Shown piece by piece: positions 16,501 through 23,178 of a stretch of 44,266 nt of DNA. The DNA is from an uncultured Prevotellaceae bacterium (GTDB taxonomy: Bacteria; Bacteroidota; Bacteroidia; Bacteroidales; Bacteroidaceae): contig CAMVOK010000024.1 in the NCBI GenBank assembly GCA_947169115.1, positions 1 to 44,266 on the forward strand. Direction: 5' to 3'. The notes under the pieces are model-generated. The model made no database searches, had not been told where the DNA came from, and saw only the letters and a program-made list of their open reading frames with translations. The translations under genes were made by a program, and so were the position numbers. Every line of letters begins with the position of its first letter. Within the stretch, counting starts at the first letter, position 1.

Positions 16501-17256
16501 GACATTGTGATTCGTTGCCAGACAGATGAGTCGGTCGTGAGCCTCGGCGTCGTCTTCATCTACGAAATGAACGTCATTGGTGCAGATGAGCTTGATGTCG
16601 TATTTTCGGGCAAGTTCTATAAGTACCTTATTGACTTCCTGCTGTATGGGAAATGTCTCGCGATTGGCACGTTGATTGGGATTCTTGACCTCGTGGCGTT
16701 GCAGTTCTAAGTAGTAGTCATCGCCAAAGACTCTTTTGTACCATTGAATGGCCTCCTCGGCTCCGTCCATGTCTCCTTTATGTATTTTGCGGGGAACCTC
16801 ACCGGCAATGCAGGCCGAACATACGATAAGTCCCTCGTGGTAGCGTTCTAAGTCGGCACGGTCGGTACGGGGACGGTTATAAAAGCCATCGGTCCATGAA
16901 CGTGAAACCAGTTTGACTAAATTGTGGTATCCCACTTGGTTCTTGGCCAGGACAATGAGGTGGTAACGAATATTATCGCCCATTTCCTTTTCGCGGTTTT
17001 CCTTGTTGCGATAGGCCACGTACATTTCACAACCGATAATGGGCTTAAAAGGTTCTTCTCCGTTTGCTTTACGTTCTTTGTTGAGTTTCTTGCAGGCGTT
17101 GAAGAAATCCTTTACTCCCATCATGTTGCCATGGTCGGTAATGGCCATTCCGCGCATACCGTCAGAGGTTGCTTTCTTAAGCAATTTGGGTATGCTGGCC
17201 TGTCCGTCAAGCAGCGAGTACTGGGTATGTACATGTAAATGTACAAAGTTTGGCAT
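13540..17256 (-). CDS. dnaE: DNA polymerase III subunit alpha
   Basis: The protein has 1,238 residues from the ATG at 17256. The open frame reaches 17316, but the upstream 20 residues are not family-like, and MPNFVHLHVHTQYSLLDG is the normal DnaE start. The PHP domain with its HVHTQYS and ITDHGNMMG motifs is N-terminal. The polymerase core has GPGRGSAAGS and the catalytic PDIDVDFDDDGRG near residue 467. Fingers, a helix-hairpin-helix region and an OB fold (VTFGGIVTNIRRG) follow. It is the replicative polymerase of the DnaE1 type. No intein or frameshift is seen. It heads the dnaE-trxA-acidic protein operon and diverges from psd. Confidence 0.97.
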   Translation of the reverse strand: MPNFVHLHVHTQYSLLDGQASIPKLLKKATSDGMRGMAITDHGNMMGVKDFFNACKKLNKERKANGEEPFKPIIGCEMYVAYRNKENREKEMGDNIRYHLIVLAKNQVGYHNLVKLVSRSWTDGFYNRPRTDRADLERYHEGLIVCSACIAGEVPRKIHKGDMDGAEEAIQWYKRVFGDDYYLELQRHEVKNPNQRANRETFPIQQEVNKVLIELARKYDIKLICTNDVHFVDEDDAEAHDRLICLATNHNVRDTDRMLYSKQEWFKTQAEMSEIFADVPEALANTCEILDKVEPYDIDHAPIMPNFVIPQEFGTEEEYHKRYTDEELFNEFTRDEHGNVVMSEEDAKKKIEKMGGVGKLYRLKLEADYLAHLTYEGAKRIYGDPIPDEIMERLTFELHVMKSMGFPGYFLIVQDYINAARHELDVSVGPGRGSAAGSAVAYCLGITKIDPIKYDLLFERFLNPDRISLPDIDVDFDDDGRGKVLSWVTQKYGEEKVAHIITYGTMATKSSIKDVARIQELPLDISNNLCKLIPDRMPEVNGKALKMNLPNVISIVPELQQAESSSDKNLRDTIQYAKKLEGNIRQTGVHACGVIICRDDVSDWVPISTAEDKETGEKLLCTQYEGSVIEDTGLIKMDFLGLKTLSQIKECQQNIRDSLGIEVDVDKLDICDPATYQLYCDGRTVGTFQFESAGMQKYLRELQPSTFEDLIAMNALYRPGPMDYIPDFIDRKQGRKPVEYDIPCMEKYLKDTYGITVYQEQVMLLSRQLANFTRGESDTLRKAMGKKLKDKLDHMKPQFINQGQANGHDPKVLEKIWADWEKFASYAFNKSHATCYSWVAYQTAYLKANYPAQFMAGIMSRAKDITEVSKFMNECKDMGIETLGPDINYSRKKFSVDPSGNIRFGLSRISGLGTSAVDIIVKEREEHGQYKDIFDFAKRIPITLVKRNGLECLALSGAFDCFSEQISREQFFAPNAKGEIFLDVLARFCSQYQQTKQENQFSLFGGIEEVDISVPIIPMAEPWSTLERLNKEKEKIGIYLSAHPLDEHAIVLEHMCNLHMSDIEKLEEHINKDVTFGGIVTNIRRGVSKKGLPYGIATIEDFHGAGEIALFGKDWPAWGNYMEIGNTLYITGHVQPRQFQPDKLELRITGIEFLTNVKDKLIHGITISFLLEDLDEDLVFSIASYAKEHPGKSELRFNIYEVGKNYRIETISTRYRIQITEEFIGFIKKNESLTYKIF

Positions 17257-17285
17257 AGTCGTTGAGTGAAATGTGAAATTTGGGA

Positions 17286-17316
17286 TAAAGTTACATTTCT
17301 TTCCTGAGATAGGCAA
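17286..17316 (-). promoter_or_regulatory. Putative dnaE promoter
   Basis: On the minus strand TTG (17314-17316), 20 nt, then TAACTTTA (17286-17293) is one mismatch from the -7 consensus. It lies about 30 nt before the chosen dnaE start, and its position downstream of the longer ORF start supports the start at 17256. Confidence 0.55.
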
Positions 17317-17363
17317 CCAAACCTTACTTTTTTAAATAAAATAAATCTTTTTACCTGTCTTTC

Positions 17364-17394
17364 TTTGTTCTTTAACGGAAAAACATTAACTTTG
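17364..17394 (+). promoter_or_regulatory. psd promoter
   Basis: TTTG (17364-17367), 19 nt, then TAACTTTG (17387-17394) is a full -33/-7 match. The expected transcript begins near 17401, which rules out the open-frame start at 17365 and favours the psd ATG at 17440. Confidence 0.8.
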
Positions 17395-17439
17395 TATGAA
17401 ATATGTGTCAAGAAGGGCACAAATGATATTTTCCTGTTA

Positions 17440-18132
17440 ATGGGTAAGAGATTAAGAAAGTTACGCAGAATTAGGATACATCGCGAGGGAGTACATATAC
17501 TTATCGTGATGGCTGTGGTTTTGGCTTTGGTCTGTGCAGCCTTATACTACATTTTCGATACGAAGGTTCCTTTTATTGTTGTCACAAGTTTTTCGGCAGC
17601 TCTTTATCTATTGGTGTTAAACTTCTTTCGTTGCCCGATTCGTAAGTATGAATCTGAAACAGAAGGCATTGTTATCGCCCCTGCCGATGGAAAGGTGGTT
17701 GTGGTGGAAGAGGTTGAAGAAAACGAATACTTCCACGACCGCCGTCTGATGATTTCCATCTTCATGAGCATACTGAATGTTCATGCCAACTGGATTCCGG
17801 TTGACGGACGCGTGAAACTGGTCCGCCACCACGATGGTAATTACCACATGGCTTGGCTTCCAAAGGCAAGCATTGAGAACGAGCGTAGTACCATTGTTAT
17901 TTCAACTCCTAATGGTACGGAGATTCTGACACGGCAGATTGCGGGAGCCGTTGCACGGCGTGTGGTGACTTACCTTGAGGAAGGTGAGGAGTACGAGATT
18001 GATGAGCACATGGGATTCATCAAGTTCGGGTCGCGTGTTGATGTCTATCTGCCCTTGGGTACTGAGGTTTGTGTGGAACTCGGGCAAAAGACTACGGGTA
18101 ATGAGACCGTAATCGCTCGCTTGAAGTCGTAA
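17440..18132 (+). CDS. psd: Phosphatidylserine decarboxylase (short form)
   Basis: The protein has 230 residues. It decarboxylates phosphatidylserine to phosphatidylethanolamine at the inner membrane. Two N-terminal hydrophobic helices (about 20-65) precede the catalytic part, which has [11 protein letters not shown] and [15 protein letters not shown]. The self-cleavage motif is FGSRVD with Ser198, which would become the pyruvoyl group and leave a 33-residue alpha chain. The motif differs from the LGST of enterobacteria but matches the short Bacteroidetes form. It is followed by pssA, which makes its substrate, so the two form a phosphatidylethanolamine operon. Confidence 0.95.
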   Translation: MGKRLRKLRRIRIHREGVHILIVMAVVLALVCAALYYIFDTKVPFIVVTSFSAALYLLVLNFFRCPIRKYESETEGIVIAPADGKVVVVEEVEENEYFHDRRLMISIFMSILNVHANWIPVDGRVKLVRHHDGNYHMAWLPKASIENERSTIVISTPNGTEILTRQIAGAVARRVVTYLEEGEEYEIDEHMGFIKFGSRVDVYLPLGTEVCVELGQKTTGNETVIARLKS

Positions 18133-18145
18133 CTACTAATACTTT

Positions 18146-18176
18146 TATAGTTCCTATAGTCCTTATAGTCCCTATA
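18146..18176. repeat. 9-bp tandem repeat between psd and pssA
   Basis: TATAGTTCC, TATAGTCCT, TATAGTCCC and a partial TATA follow one another without gaps. The array ends 14 nt before the pssA ATG and is one of several short-period arrays placed in gene leaders in this window. Confidence 0.85.
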
Positions 18177-18190
18177 AAAATTAACTGAAA

Positions 18191-18889
18191 ATGATAAGAA
18201 AACATATTCCTAACTCCCTGACATGTTGCAACCTGATGTGTGGTTGCATGGCCACGGGAGCAGCCTTTTATGGCAACTATCGTTGGGCACTGATGATGAT
18301 AGTCATAGGTGCCGTATTTGATTTCTTTGATGGTATGGTGGCTCGTCTGTTGGGTGTGTCTTCGTCCATCGGAAAGGAACTTGATTCGTTGGCAGATGTG
18401 GTGACTTTTGGCGTTGCCCCGTCAGCGATAGTTTTTTATCTGTTTCATGAGGTACACTATCCCGAAATGTTTATGCCAATTTATAAGTTTATGCCTTATA
18501 CGGCATTTTTAATGGCTGCTTTCTCGGGTCTACGTTTGGCCAAGTTCAATCTTGACACTCGGCAGACCACATCCTTCATAGGTCTTCCGACACCAGCCAA
18601 TGCCCTGTTCTGGTCATCCCTCGTGGTTGGGCAACATGCATTCCTCGTGTCGTTGAAATTCAATGTTGTGTTCCTCTTCTTGTTCATGTTCCTGTCATGT
18701 CTCTTGTTGGTGGCAGAGATTCCATTGTTCTCTTTGAAGTTTAAAGATTTGTCATGGTCACACAATCGGATACAATATATTTTCCTTTTGGGATGTCTGT
18801 GTTGTTTGCCTTTGGGCTTTAGTGCACTTTCGGCCATGATTGTTTGGTATGTTCTTTTGTCGCTTGTAGTCAGCGCAAAGAAATCTTAG
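18191..18889 (+). CDS. pssA: CDP-diacylglycerol-serine O-phosphatidyltransferase
   Basis: The protein has 232 residues and is a polytopic inner-membrane enzyme of the CDP-alcohol phosphatidyltransferase family. It makes phosphatidylserine from CDP-diacylglycerol and serine. The family signature D-G-x2-A-R-x8-G-x3-D-x3-D is complete, from FDGMVARLLG to LDSLADVVTFG. About six to eight hydrophobic helices follow. It lies 58 nt after psd, with which it forms the two-step route to phosphatidylethanolamine. The leader contains the 9-bp repeat. Confidence 0.96.
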   Translation: MIRKHIPNSLTCCNLMCGCMATGAAFYGNYRWALMMIVIGAVFDFFDGMVARLLGVSSSIGKELDSLADVVTFGVAPSAIVFYLFHEVHYPEMFMPIYKFMPYTAFLMAAFSGLRLAKFNLDTRQTTSFIGLPTPANALFWSSLVVGQHAFLVSLKFNVVFLFLFMFLSCLLLVAEIPLFSLKFKDLSWSHNRIQYIFLLGCLCCLPLGFSALSAMIVWYVLLSLVVSAKKS

Positions 18890-18920
18890 TGTCGTTTAAC
18901 ACTTAATATCTTTGATTACA

Positions 18921-19142
18921 ATGCAGGTTCTGGGATGCCTTTTCATGATTCTCTTTGCAGGTTTCTTTCTCCTGCTAAGTCTGGGATTTTCTGTGTTGGA
19001 TGGCATTTTGCGTCTGCTCGGATTTAGTCGTCGACGCCCTACGGCTCGTGATGAAAAAAATTCCACTCCTACTACTGATTCCAAGTCGAAGACGTTTTTT
19101 AACGACAAAGAAGGCGAATACATAGACTTCGAGGAGGTGTAG
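18921..19142 (+). CDS. DUF4834-type small membrane protein
   Basis: The protein has 73 residues from the ATG at 18921; an upstream TTG at 18912 is less likely. One hydrophobic segment (about 2-25) is followed by a basic RRRP stretch and a polar linker. The acidic C-terminal motif NDKEGEYIDFEEV is typical of the DUF4834 family of Bacteroidetes. It lies 31 nt after pssA and may be the last gene of that operon. Its function is unknown. Confidence 0.8.
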   Translation: MQVLGCLFMILFAGFFLLLSLGFSVLDGILRLLGFSRRRPTARDEKNSTPTTDSKSKTFFNDKEGEYIDFEEV

Positions 19143-19181
19143 TTCCATAGGGTTCAGAGGCGTATATTTTTCTGCATTTCT

Positions 19182-19212
19182 TTTCGAGAATGGGAAAAAA
19201 ACATTACCTTTG
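19182..19212 (+). promoter_or_regulatory. Promoter of tRNA-Arg
   Basis: TACCTTTG (19205-19212) is a full -7 match. The -33 position has TTTC (19182-19185) at a 19-nt spacing, one mismatch from TTTG. The tRNA begins 22 nt later. Confidence 0.6.
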
Positions 19213-19234
19213 CAGTGAGTTTTCAAACAGATGG

Positions 19235-19306
19235 GCCCCTGTAGTTCAATGGATAGAACTACGGTTTCCTAAACCGCCAATCCGGGTTCGATTCCCGGCG
19301 GGGGTA
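19235..19306 (+). tRNA. tRNA-Arg (anticodon CCU)
   Basis: It is a 72-nt cloverleaf. The acceptor is GCCCCTG/CGGGGGT (with G-U pairs) and the D arm is GTTC/GAAC. The anticodon stem is ACGGT/ACCGC with one mismatch at its outer end, and the loop TTCCTAA gives anticodon CCT. The T arm is CCGGG-TTCGATT-CCCGG and the discriminator is A. CCA is not encoded. Confidence 0.93.
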
Positions 19307-19312
19307 CAATTC

Positions 19313-19392
19313 ATTGGACAATTGGACAAATGGACAATTGGAAAAGGATGGAGAGATTGTCAAATTGTGAAATTGTAAAATTGTAGAATTTA
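19313..19392. repeat. 8-bp tandem array between tRNA-Arg and korA
   Basis: Ten consecutive octamers fit with no gap, including ATTGGACA twice, AATGGACA, ATTGGAAA, CAAATTGT, GAAATTGT and AAAATTGT. The array drifts from one unit family to another and ends 2 nt before the korA ATG, so it forms the whole leader. Confidence 0.8.
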
Positions 19393-19394
19393 AT

Positions 19395-21236
19395 ATGGAG
19401 ATTAAGGAGCTGGACAGTGTTGTTGTCCGTTTCTCTGGTGATTCCGGCGACGGCATGCAGTTGGCCGGAAATATTTTTTCTACGGTATCTGCTACCGTAG
19501 GAAATAGTATCAGCACTTTTCCCGATTATCCGGCAGACATTCGTGCCCCGCAAGGGTCGTTGACGGGTGTCAGTGGATATCAGGTACATATTGGTGCCGG
19601 TCAGGTATATACCCCTGGTGATAAATGTGATGTGCTCGTGGCCATGAATGCTGCAGCCTTGAAGACACAGCTTCGTTATGCTAAGCCAGGAGCAACTATC
19701 ATCATCGATACCGATGCCTTTGGTCCCAAAGAATTGGAGAAGGCAGCCTTTAAAACAGATGATCCCATTGCTGAGATGGGTATCGATTCAGACCATGTCA
19801 TTGCCTGTCCTCTGACAACGATGGTAAAACAGTGTCTCAGTGAGCTCCAGATGGATCAAAAGGCCATGCTCAAGTGTCGCAATATGTTTGCGGTGGGATT
19901 GGTTTGCTGGCTTTTCAGTCGTGATTTGGATGTGGCGTTCAACTTCTTGCGCGAGAAATTTGCTAAGAAACCTGCCATAGCAGAGGCCAACATTCGTGTT
20001 CTTCAGGCTGGATATGACTATGGTCACAACACTCATTCGTCTGCCACAAACGTATATCGCATTGAGACACGTGAGAAGAAACCGGGTCGCTATATGGACA
20101 TTACGGGAAACAAGGCAACGGCATACGGTTTCATCGCTGCTGCGGAAAAGGCTGGCCTGAAGCTTTATCTGGGAAGTTATCCCATCACGCCTGCTACCGA
20201 TGTACTTCACGAACTCTCTAAGCACAAAAGTTTGGGAGTAACTACAGTTCAGTGTGAGGATGAAATTGCGGGTTGTGCTTCGGCCCTTGGTGCCTCTTTT
20301 GCAGGGGCATTGGCTGTGACATCAACCAGTGGCCCTGGCATCTGTCTCAAAAGCGAGGCTATGAATCTAGGTGTCATCATGGAGTTGCCCCTTGTTGTTC
20401 TGGATGTGCAGCGTGGCGGTCCAGCCACGGGTTTGCCTACTAAGTCAGAGCAGACCGACCTCTTACAGGTTCTCTTTGGCCGCAATGGTGAGACTCCCAT
20501 GCCAGTTATGGCTGCTTTAAGTCCTGCTGACTGTTTTGATGCAGCTTACGAGGCATCAAAGATGGCATTGGAGCACATGACTCCTGTCGTTCTGCTTACA
20601 GATGCATACATTGCAAATGGTTCGGCTGCATTCCGTTTGCCAAATCTTGACGAATATCCGGAAATCAAGCCTCCATACGTTCCTGAAGAACTCCGTGGCA
20701 CATGGACTCCTTACCAACGCAATGCCGATGGCGTGCGCTACTGGGCTGTTCCCGGGCGCGAGGGCTTCACTCATATTCTGGGTGGACTGGAGAAGGACAA
20801 TAAGACGGGTGCTATCAGTACAGACCCTGAGAATCACGATTTGATGACACGTTTGCGTCAGCAAAAGATTGACAACATCGAAGTTCCTGATTTGGAGGTG
20901 CTAGGTGACAAAGAAGATGCAGAACTGCTTATTGTCGGTTTCGGTAGCACTTATGGTCATCTGCATACGGCTATGGACGAACTTCGTGCCCAAGGTCATA
21001 AGGTGGCACTTGCACAGTTCCGTTACATCCGTCCCTTGCCCAAGAATACGGCGGAGGTACTTATGAAGTATCCAAAAGTTGTGGTCGCAGAACAGAACAT
21101 GGGGCAGTTAGCCGCTTATCTGCGCATGAAGGTCGATGGCTTCGTACCCCAGCAGTTCAATCAGGTGAAGGGCCAGCCCTTCGTGGTCAGCGAATTGGTA
21201 GACCACATGACGGGACTACTGACAGCCCCCCTCTAA
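19395..21236 (+). CDS. korA: 2-oxoacid:ferredoxin oxidoreductase, alpha (gamma-alpha fusion) subunit
   Basis: The protein has 613 residues. The N-terminal gamma-type domain (about 1-190) begins with VVRFSGDSGDGMQLAGN. The alpha domain (about 215-600) contains GSYPITPATDVLHEL, QCEDEIAGCASALGAS and TSTSGPGICLKSEAMNLG. With KorB it oxidatively decarboxylates a 2-oxoacid, probably 2-oxoglutarate, to the acyl-CoA and reduces ferredoxin. The ATG at 19395 directly follows the octamer array. The last residues and stop (LTAPL, stop at 21234-21236) lie within the left inverted repeat of the DUF559 unit, so the native C terminus may have been altered. The substrate within the family is not certain. Confidence 0.93.
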   Translation: MEIKELDSVVVRFSGDSGDGMQLAGNIFSTVSATVGNSISTFPDYPADIRAPQGSLTGVSGYQVHIGAGQVYTPGDKCDVLVAMNAAALKTQLRYAKPGATIIIDTDAFGPKELEKAAFKTDDPIAEMGIDSDHVIACPLTTMVKQCLSELQMDQKAMLKCRNMFAVGLVCWLFSRDLDVAFNFLREKFAKKPAIAEANIRVLQAGYDYGHNTHSSATNVYRIETREKKPGRYMDITGNKATAYGFIAAAEKAGLKLYLGSYPITPATDVLHELSKHKSLGVTTVQCEDEIAGCASALGASFAGALAVTSTSGPGICLKSEAMNLGVIMELPLVVLDVQRGGPATGLPTKSEQTDLLQVLFGRNGETPMPVMAALSPADCFDAAYEASKMALEHMTPVVLLTDAYIANGSAAFRLPNLDEYPEIKPPYVPEELRGTWTPYQRNADGVRYWAVPGREGFTHILGGLEKDNKTGAISTDPENHDLMTRLRQQKIDNIEVPDLEVLGDKEDAELLIVGFGSTYGHLHTAMDELRAQGHKVALAQFRYIRPLPKNTAEVLMKYPKVVVAEQNMGQLAAYLRMKVDGFVPQQFNQVKGQPFVVSELVDHMTGLLTAPL

Positions 21237-21252
21237 CTCCCCCGAGGGGGAG
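21224..21252. repeat. Left inverted repeat of the DUF559 unit
   Basis: This 29-bp element starts AGCCCCCC and ends in the palindrome CTCCCCC-GA-GGGGGAG (21237-21252). It recurs in inverted orientation at 21688-21717. The korA stop codon is inside it. Confidence 0.85.
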
Positions 21253-21267
21253 CAAAACTCCTGCATT

Positions 21268-21633
21268 ATGTATGATTACCAAACAGCCGATCCTTGTTTG
21301 TATGACCGATTAAAGGCATACGCTAAGGAGAATAGGAAAAATGCAACAGAGTCAGAAAGCATATTGTGGGAATATATAAGGGCAAAGCAACTGGGGAAAC
21401 CATTCAAGAGGCAGCATATCTTAGGTGATTATATTGCAGATTTTATATGCATTCCTTCAAAATTGATTCTTGAGTTAGACGGAGGGTATCATCAACTGCC
21501 AGAACAACAAATGAATGATGAATGGCGAACAGAATGTTTGCAAAAACATGGTTATAAAGTAATTCGCTTTACAAACGAAGAAATTATAGGTGATATAGAA
21601 AGAGTGTTAAAAACAATAAAGAAATACATATAA
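21268..21633 (+). CDS. DUF559 (Vsr/PD-(D/E)xK-like) endonuclease-domain protein
   Basis: The protein has 121 residues, a complete single-domain DUF559. Its pattern is family-typical: ATESESILWEYIRAK (E30), PFKRQHILGDYIADF (D58), LILELDGGYH (E69, D71, H75), a WRTE segment (R87) and GYKVIRFTNEEI. The core residues D58, E69 and D71 fit a PD-(D/E)xK nuclease fold related to very-short-patch repair endonuclease. The ATG at 21268 lies 15 nt after the left palindrome, and the stop lies 4 nt before the korB start. The gene is A+T-rich compared with its neighbours. No biochemical function is established for this subfamily; a DNA nicking or cutting role is inferred. Confidence 0.88.
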   Translation: MYDYQTADPCLYDRLKAYAKENRKNATESESILWEYIRAKQLGKPFKRQHILGDYIADFICIPSKLILELDGGYHQLPEQQMNDEWRTECLQKHGYKVIRFTNEEIIGDIERVLKTIKKYI

Positions 21634-21637
21634 CAAC

Positions 21638-22717
21638 ATGAATAACATAAATTTTTCCTCCCCTTGTGGAGGACAGGTGGGGGCTCCCTCCCCCCTCGGG
21701 GGGAATGAGGGGGGGCTTTATAGTGCAAGCGACTTTCGTCGCGGACAGCCTCGTTGGTGTCCCGGATGTGGCGACCATTTCTTTTTGGCTTCGTTCCATA
21801 AGGCTTTGGCAGAGATAGGCACGGCACCAAAGGACATTGCTGTCATCAGCGGTATTGGTTGTTCCAGCCGTCTTCCTCATTATATGGCTACGTATGGCAT
21901 GAACACGATACATGGTCGTGCTGCGGCTATTGCTACGGGTTGCAAGGTTGCAAACCCACGTCTTGATGTGTGGCAGGTGAGTGGTGACGGTGATGGACTT
22001 GCCATCGGAGGCAACCACTTCATTCATGCAAACCGCAGGAACATTGACCTTAACATGATTTTGCTGAACAATCGTATCTATGGCCTCACCAAGGGACAGT
22101 ATAGTCCTACCAGCCCACGCGGTTTCGTGTCTAAGTCCAGCCCATACGGTACTGTGGAGGATCCCTTCCGACCTGCCGAGTTGTGCTTTGGTGCTCGTGG
22201 TCATTTCTTTGCCCGCGCCGTTGCTACCGATGCGCCAGGCATCATCTCCGTATTGAAGGCAGCTCACGCCCACAAGGGGGCTTCGGTGTGTGAGATCTTG
22301 CAGAACTGTGTTATCTTCAACGATGGCACGCATGAGAGTGTATATTCAAAGGAGGGCCGTCAGAATAATGCCATCTATGTGGAACATGGCAAGCCTTTGG
22401 TATTTGGCCCCAACAACGAGTTTGGACTTGTTCAGGAAGGCTTTGGCTTGAAAAAAGTGGAAATTGGCAAGGATGGCTATACTATCGACGACATCCTCAT
22501 CCACGATGCCCATTGCGAGGATAATACCCTGCAGTTGAAGTTGGCACTTATGGGGGATGGTGACGGTTTCCCCATTGCTTTGGGAGTTATTCGTGATGTG
22601 GATGCACCCACCTACAACGATGCCGTGGAGGCACAGATAGAGGAGGTAAAGGGCAAGAAGCCTTATCACACTTTTGCAGAGTTGTTGGAGACCAACGATA
22701 TTTGGGAAGTAAAATAA
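21638..22717 (+). CDS. korB: 2-oxoacid:ferredoxin oxidoreductase, beta subunit
   Basis: The protein has 359 residues. It is the thiamine-diphosphate-binding subunit, with the motifs RWCPGCGDHFFL (Cys41, Cys44), ISGIGCSSRLPHYM and GDGDGLAIGGNHFIHANRRN. The last is followed by ILLNNRIYGLTKGQYSPTS. Homologues begin close to the SASDFRRGQPRWCPGCG segment. Here the first about 27 residues (FSSPCGGQVGAPSPLGGNEG and neighbours) are encoded by the right palindromic repeat. Only the ATG at 21638 and a GTG inside the repeat are in-frame starts, so a repeat-encoded extension is unavoidable unless a non-standard start is used. The extension ends before the catalytic domain, which looks intact. Confidence 0.94.
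   Translation: MNNINFSSPCGGQVGAPSPLGGNEGGLYSASDFRRGQPRWCPGCGDHFFLASFHKALAEIGTAPKDIAVISGIGCSSRLPHYMATYGMNTIHGRAAAIATGCKVANPRLDVWQVSGDGDGLAIGGNHFIHANRRNIDLNMILLNNRIYGLTKGQYSPTSPRGFVSKSSPYGTVEDPFRPAELCFGARGHFFARAVATDAPGIISVLKAAHAHKGASVCEILQNCVIFNDGTHESVYSKEGRQNNAIYVEHGKPLVFGPNNEFGLVQEGFGLKKVEIGKDGYTIDDILIHDAHCEDNTLQLKLALMGDGDGFPIALGVIRDVDAPTYNDAVEAQIEEVKGKKPYHTFAELLETNDIWEVK
21657..21717. repeat. Right repeat of the DUF559 unit: two palindromes inside the korB start region
   Basis: The first palindrome is CCTCC (21657-21661) with GGAGG (21668-21672). The second, at 21688-21717, is an inverted copy of the left repeat (CTCCCCCC-TC-GGGGGG, AATGA, seven G, CT). The whole stretch is translated as korB residues about 7-27. 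Confidence 0.85.
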
Positions 22718-22750
22718 TTTAGGTTCCGCTAACTTAGCTTTTGAAGAATT

Positions 22751-22796
22751 ATAGAGGAGTTATGCATTTCGTGCGTAACTCCTCTATATCTTTTTT
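22751..22796 (+). terminator. Terminator of korB
   Basis: ATAGAGGAGTTA (22751-22762) pairs with TAACTCCTCTAT (22776-22787). After ATC comes TTTTTT (22791-22796). It lies 34 nt after the korB stop. Confidence 0.9.
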
Positions 22797-22802
22797 ATGC
22801 AT

Positions 22803-22837
22803 AAAAAAACGGGCTGAGTTACATTCTCAGTCCGTTT
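22803..22837 (-). terminator. Minus-strand terminator facing korB
   Basis: AAACGG-G-CTGAG (22807-22818) pairs with CTCAG-T-CCGTTT (22826-22837). Seven A residues at 22803-22809 give a U tract on the minus strand. No intact minus-strand gene feeds into it, so it may mark the 3' end of a lost gene or catch read-through from tRNA-Ser. Confidence 0.75.
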
Positions 22838-22928
22838 CCGTTGTTCGTGTATGTCTTTGTCTTAGGTTAATTAGGCTTCACCTTGTGACATCAATGGTAC
22901 AAAGTGGAAGATAAGGATGTAACGAATT

Positions 22929-22944
22929 GTGACACCTAAGTCAC
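22929..22944. repeat. Dyad copy 1: GTGACACCTAAGTCAC
   Basis: It is a 16-bp inverted repeat (GTGAC and GTCAC arms around ACCTAA). An identical copy lies 45 bp further on, at 22974. Two identical dyads at this spacing could be a protein-binding site or a recombination site; the use is unknown. Confidence 0.8.
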
Positions 22945-22973
22945 TTGTTGGAGGAAAAGTAATGGAATGGTTC

Positions 22974-22989
22974 GTGACACCTAAGTCAC
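22974..22989. repeat. Dyad copy 2: GTGACACCTAAGTCAC
   Basis: It is identical to the copy at 22929-22944 in sequence and orientation. It lies 12 bp before the duplicated tRNA-Ser terminator. Confidence 0.8.
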
Positions 22990-23001
22990 AACTTCCTACT
23001 C

Positions 23002-23066
23002 CCATAATTAAAGCAGCAAACTCTCGTAGATGAAATCTGCTGCTTTTGCGGAGAGACTGGGATTCG
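23002..23066 (-). pseudogene. Duplicated 3' end of tRNA-Ser plus its terminator
   Basis: Bases 23038-23066 are identical over 29 nt to 23168-23196, which hold the last 18 nt of tRNA-Ser and the downstream hairpin arm. Bases 23002-23018 are identical to 23134-23150, the other hairpin arm. Only the hairpin loops differ. The remaining tRNA body is absent: after 23066 the sequence does not fold as a tRNA. It may be an attachment-site scar or a decayed second tRNA gene. Confidence 0.75.
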
Positions 23067-23141
23067 CGCTCGGCAGTGTGCTGCCGCTTGCGTAGCTTGT
23101 CGGAGCAAGAACCCCTGGGTGAAGAATCCCATTCCATAATT

Positions 23142-23176
23142 AAAGCAGCAGAATCTCAATATGATTATGCTGCTTT
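23142..23176 (-). terminator. Terminator of tRNA-Ser
   Basis: AAAGCAGCA (23142-23150) and TGCTGCTTT (23168-23176) form a 9-bp stem directly after the tRNA 3' end on the minus strand, followed by AATTAT. Confidence 0.75.
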
Positions 23177-23178
23177 TG

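Larger units (their letters stand above)
21224..21717. mobile_element. Putative palindrome-bounded DUF559 element inserted between korA and korB
   Basis: This stretch of about 494 bp is bounded by inverted copies of a G/C-rich palindrome and contains one gene, a DUF559 endonuclease-like protein. It separates two subunit genes that are normally adjacent. The internal gene is visibly richer in A+T than korA and korB. No target-site duplication is obvious. That it moves is an inference. Confidence 0.5.
22838..23001. other. Gene-poor stretch with a duplicated dyad
   Basis: The 164 bp between the facing terminators and the tRNA-Ser remnant hold no convincing gene. The one open frame here (minus strand) runs through tRNA-derived repeats and is not credible as a whole. 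The main structure is the pair of identical dyads at 22929 and 22974. Confidence 0.6.

Noticed and set aside
17257..17316. Longer dnaE start at 17316
   Set aside because: The extra 20 residues are not DnaE-like, and the promoter candidate lies inside that stretch. MPNFVHLHVHTQYS is the usual start.
22871..23137. 88-residue minus-strand open frame between korB and tRNA-Ser
   Set aside because: Much of it reads through the tRNA-Ser remnant and the two dyads, so it is not credible as an intact gene. Only the last few codons might be a gene remnant.
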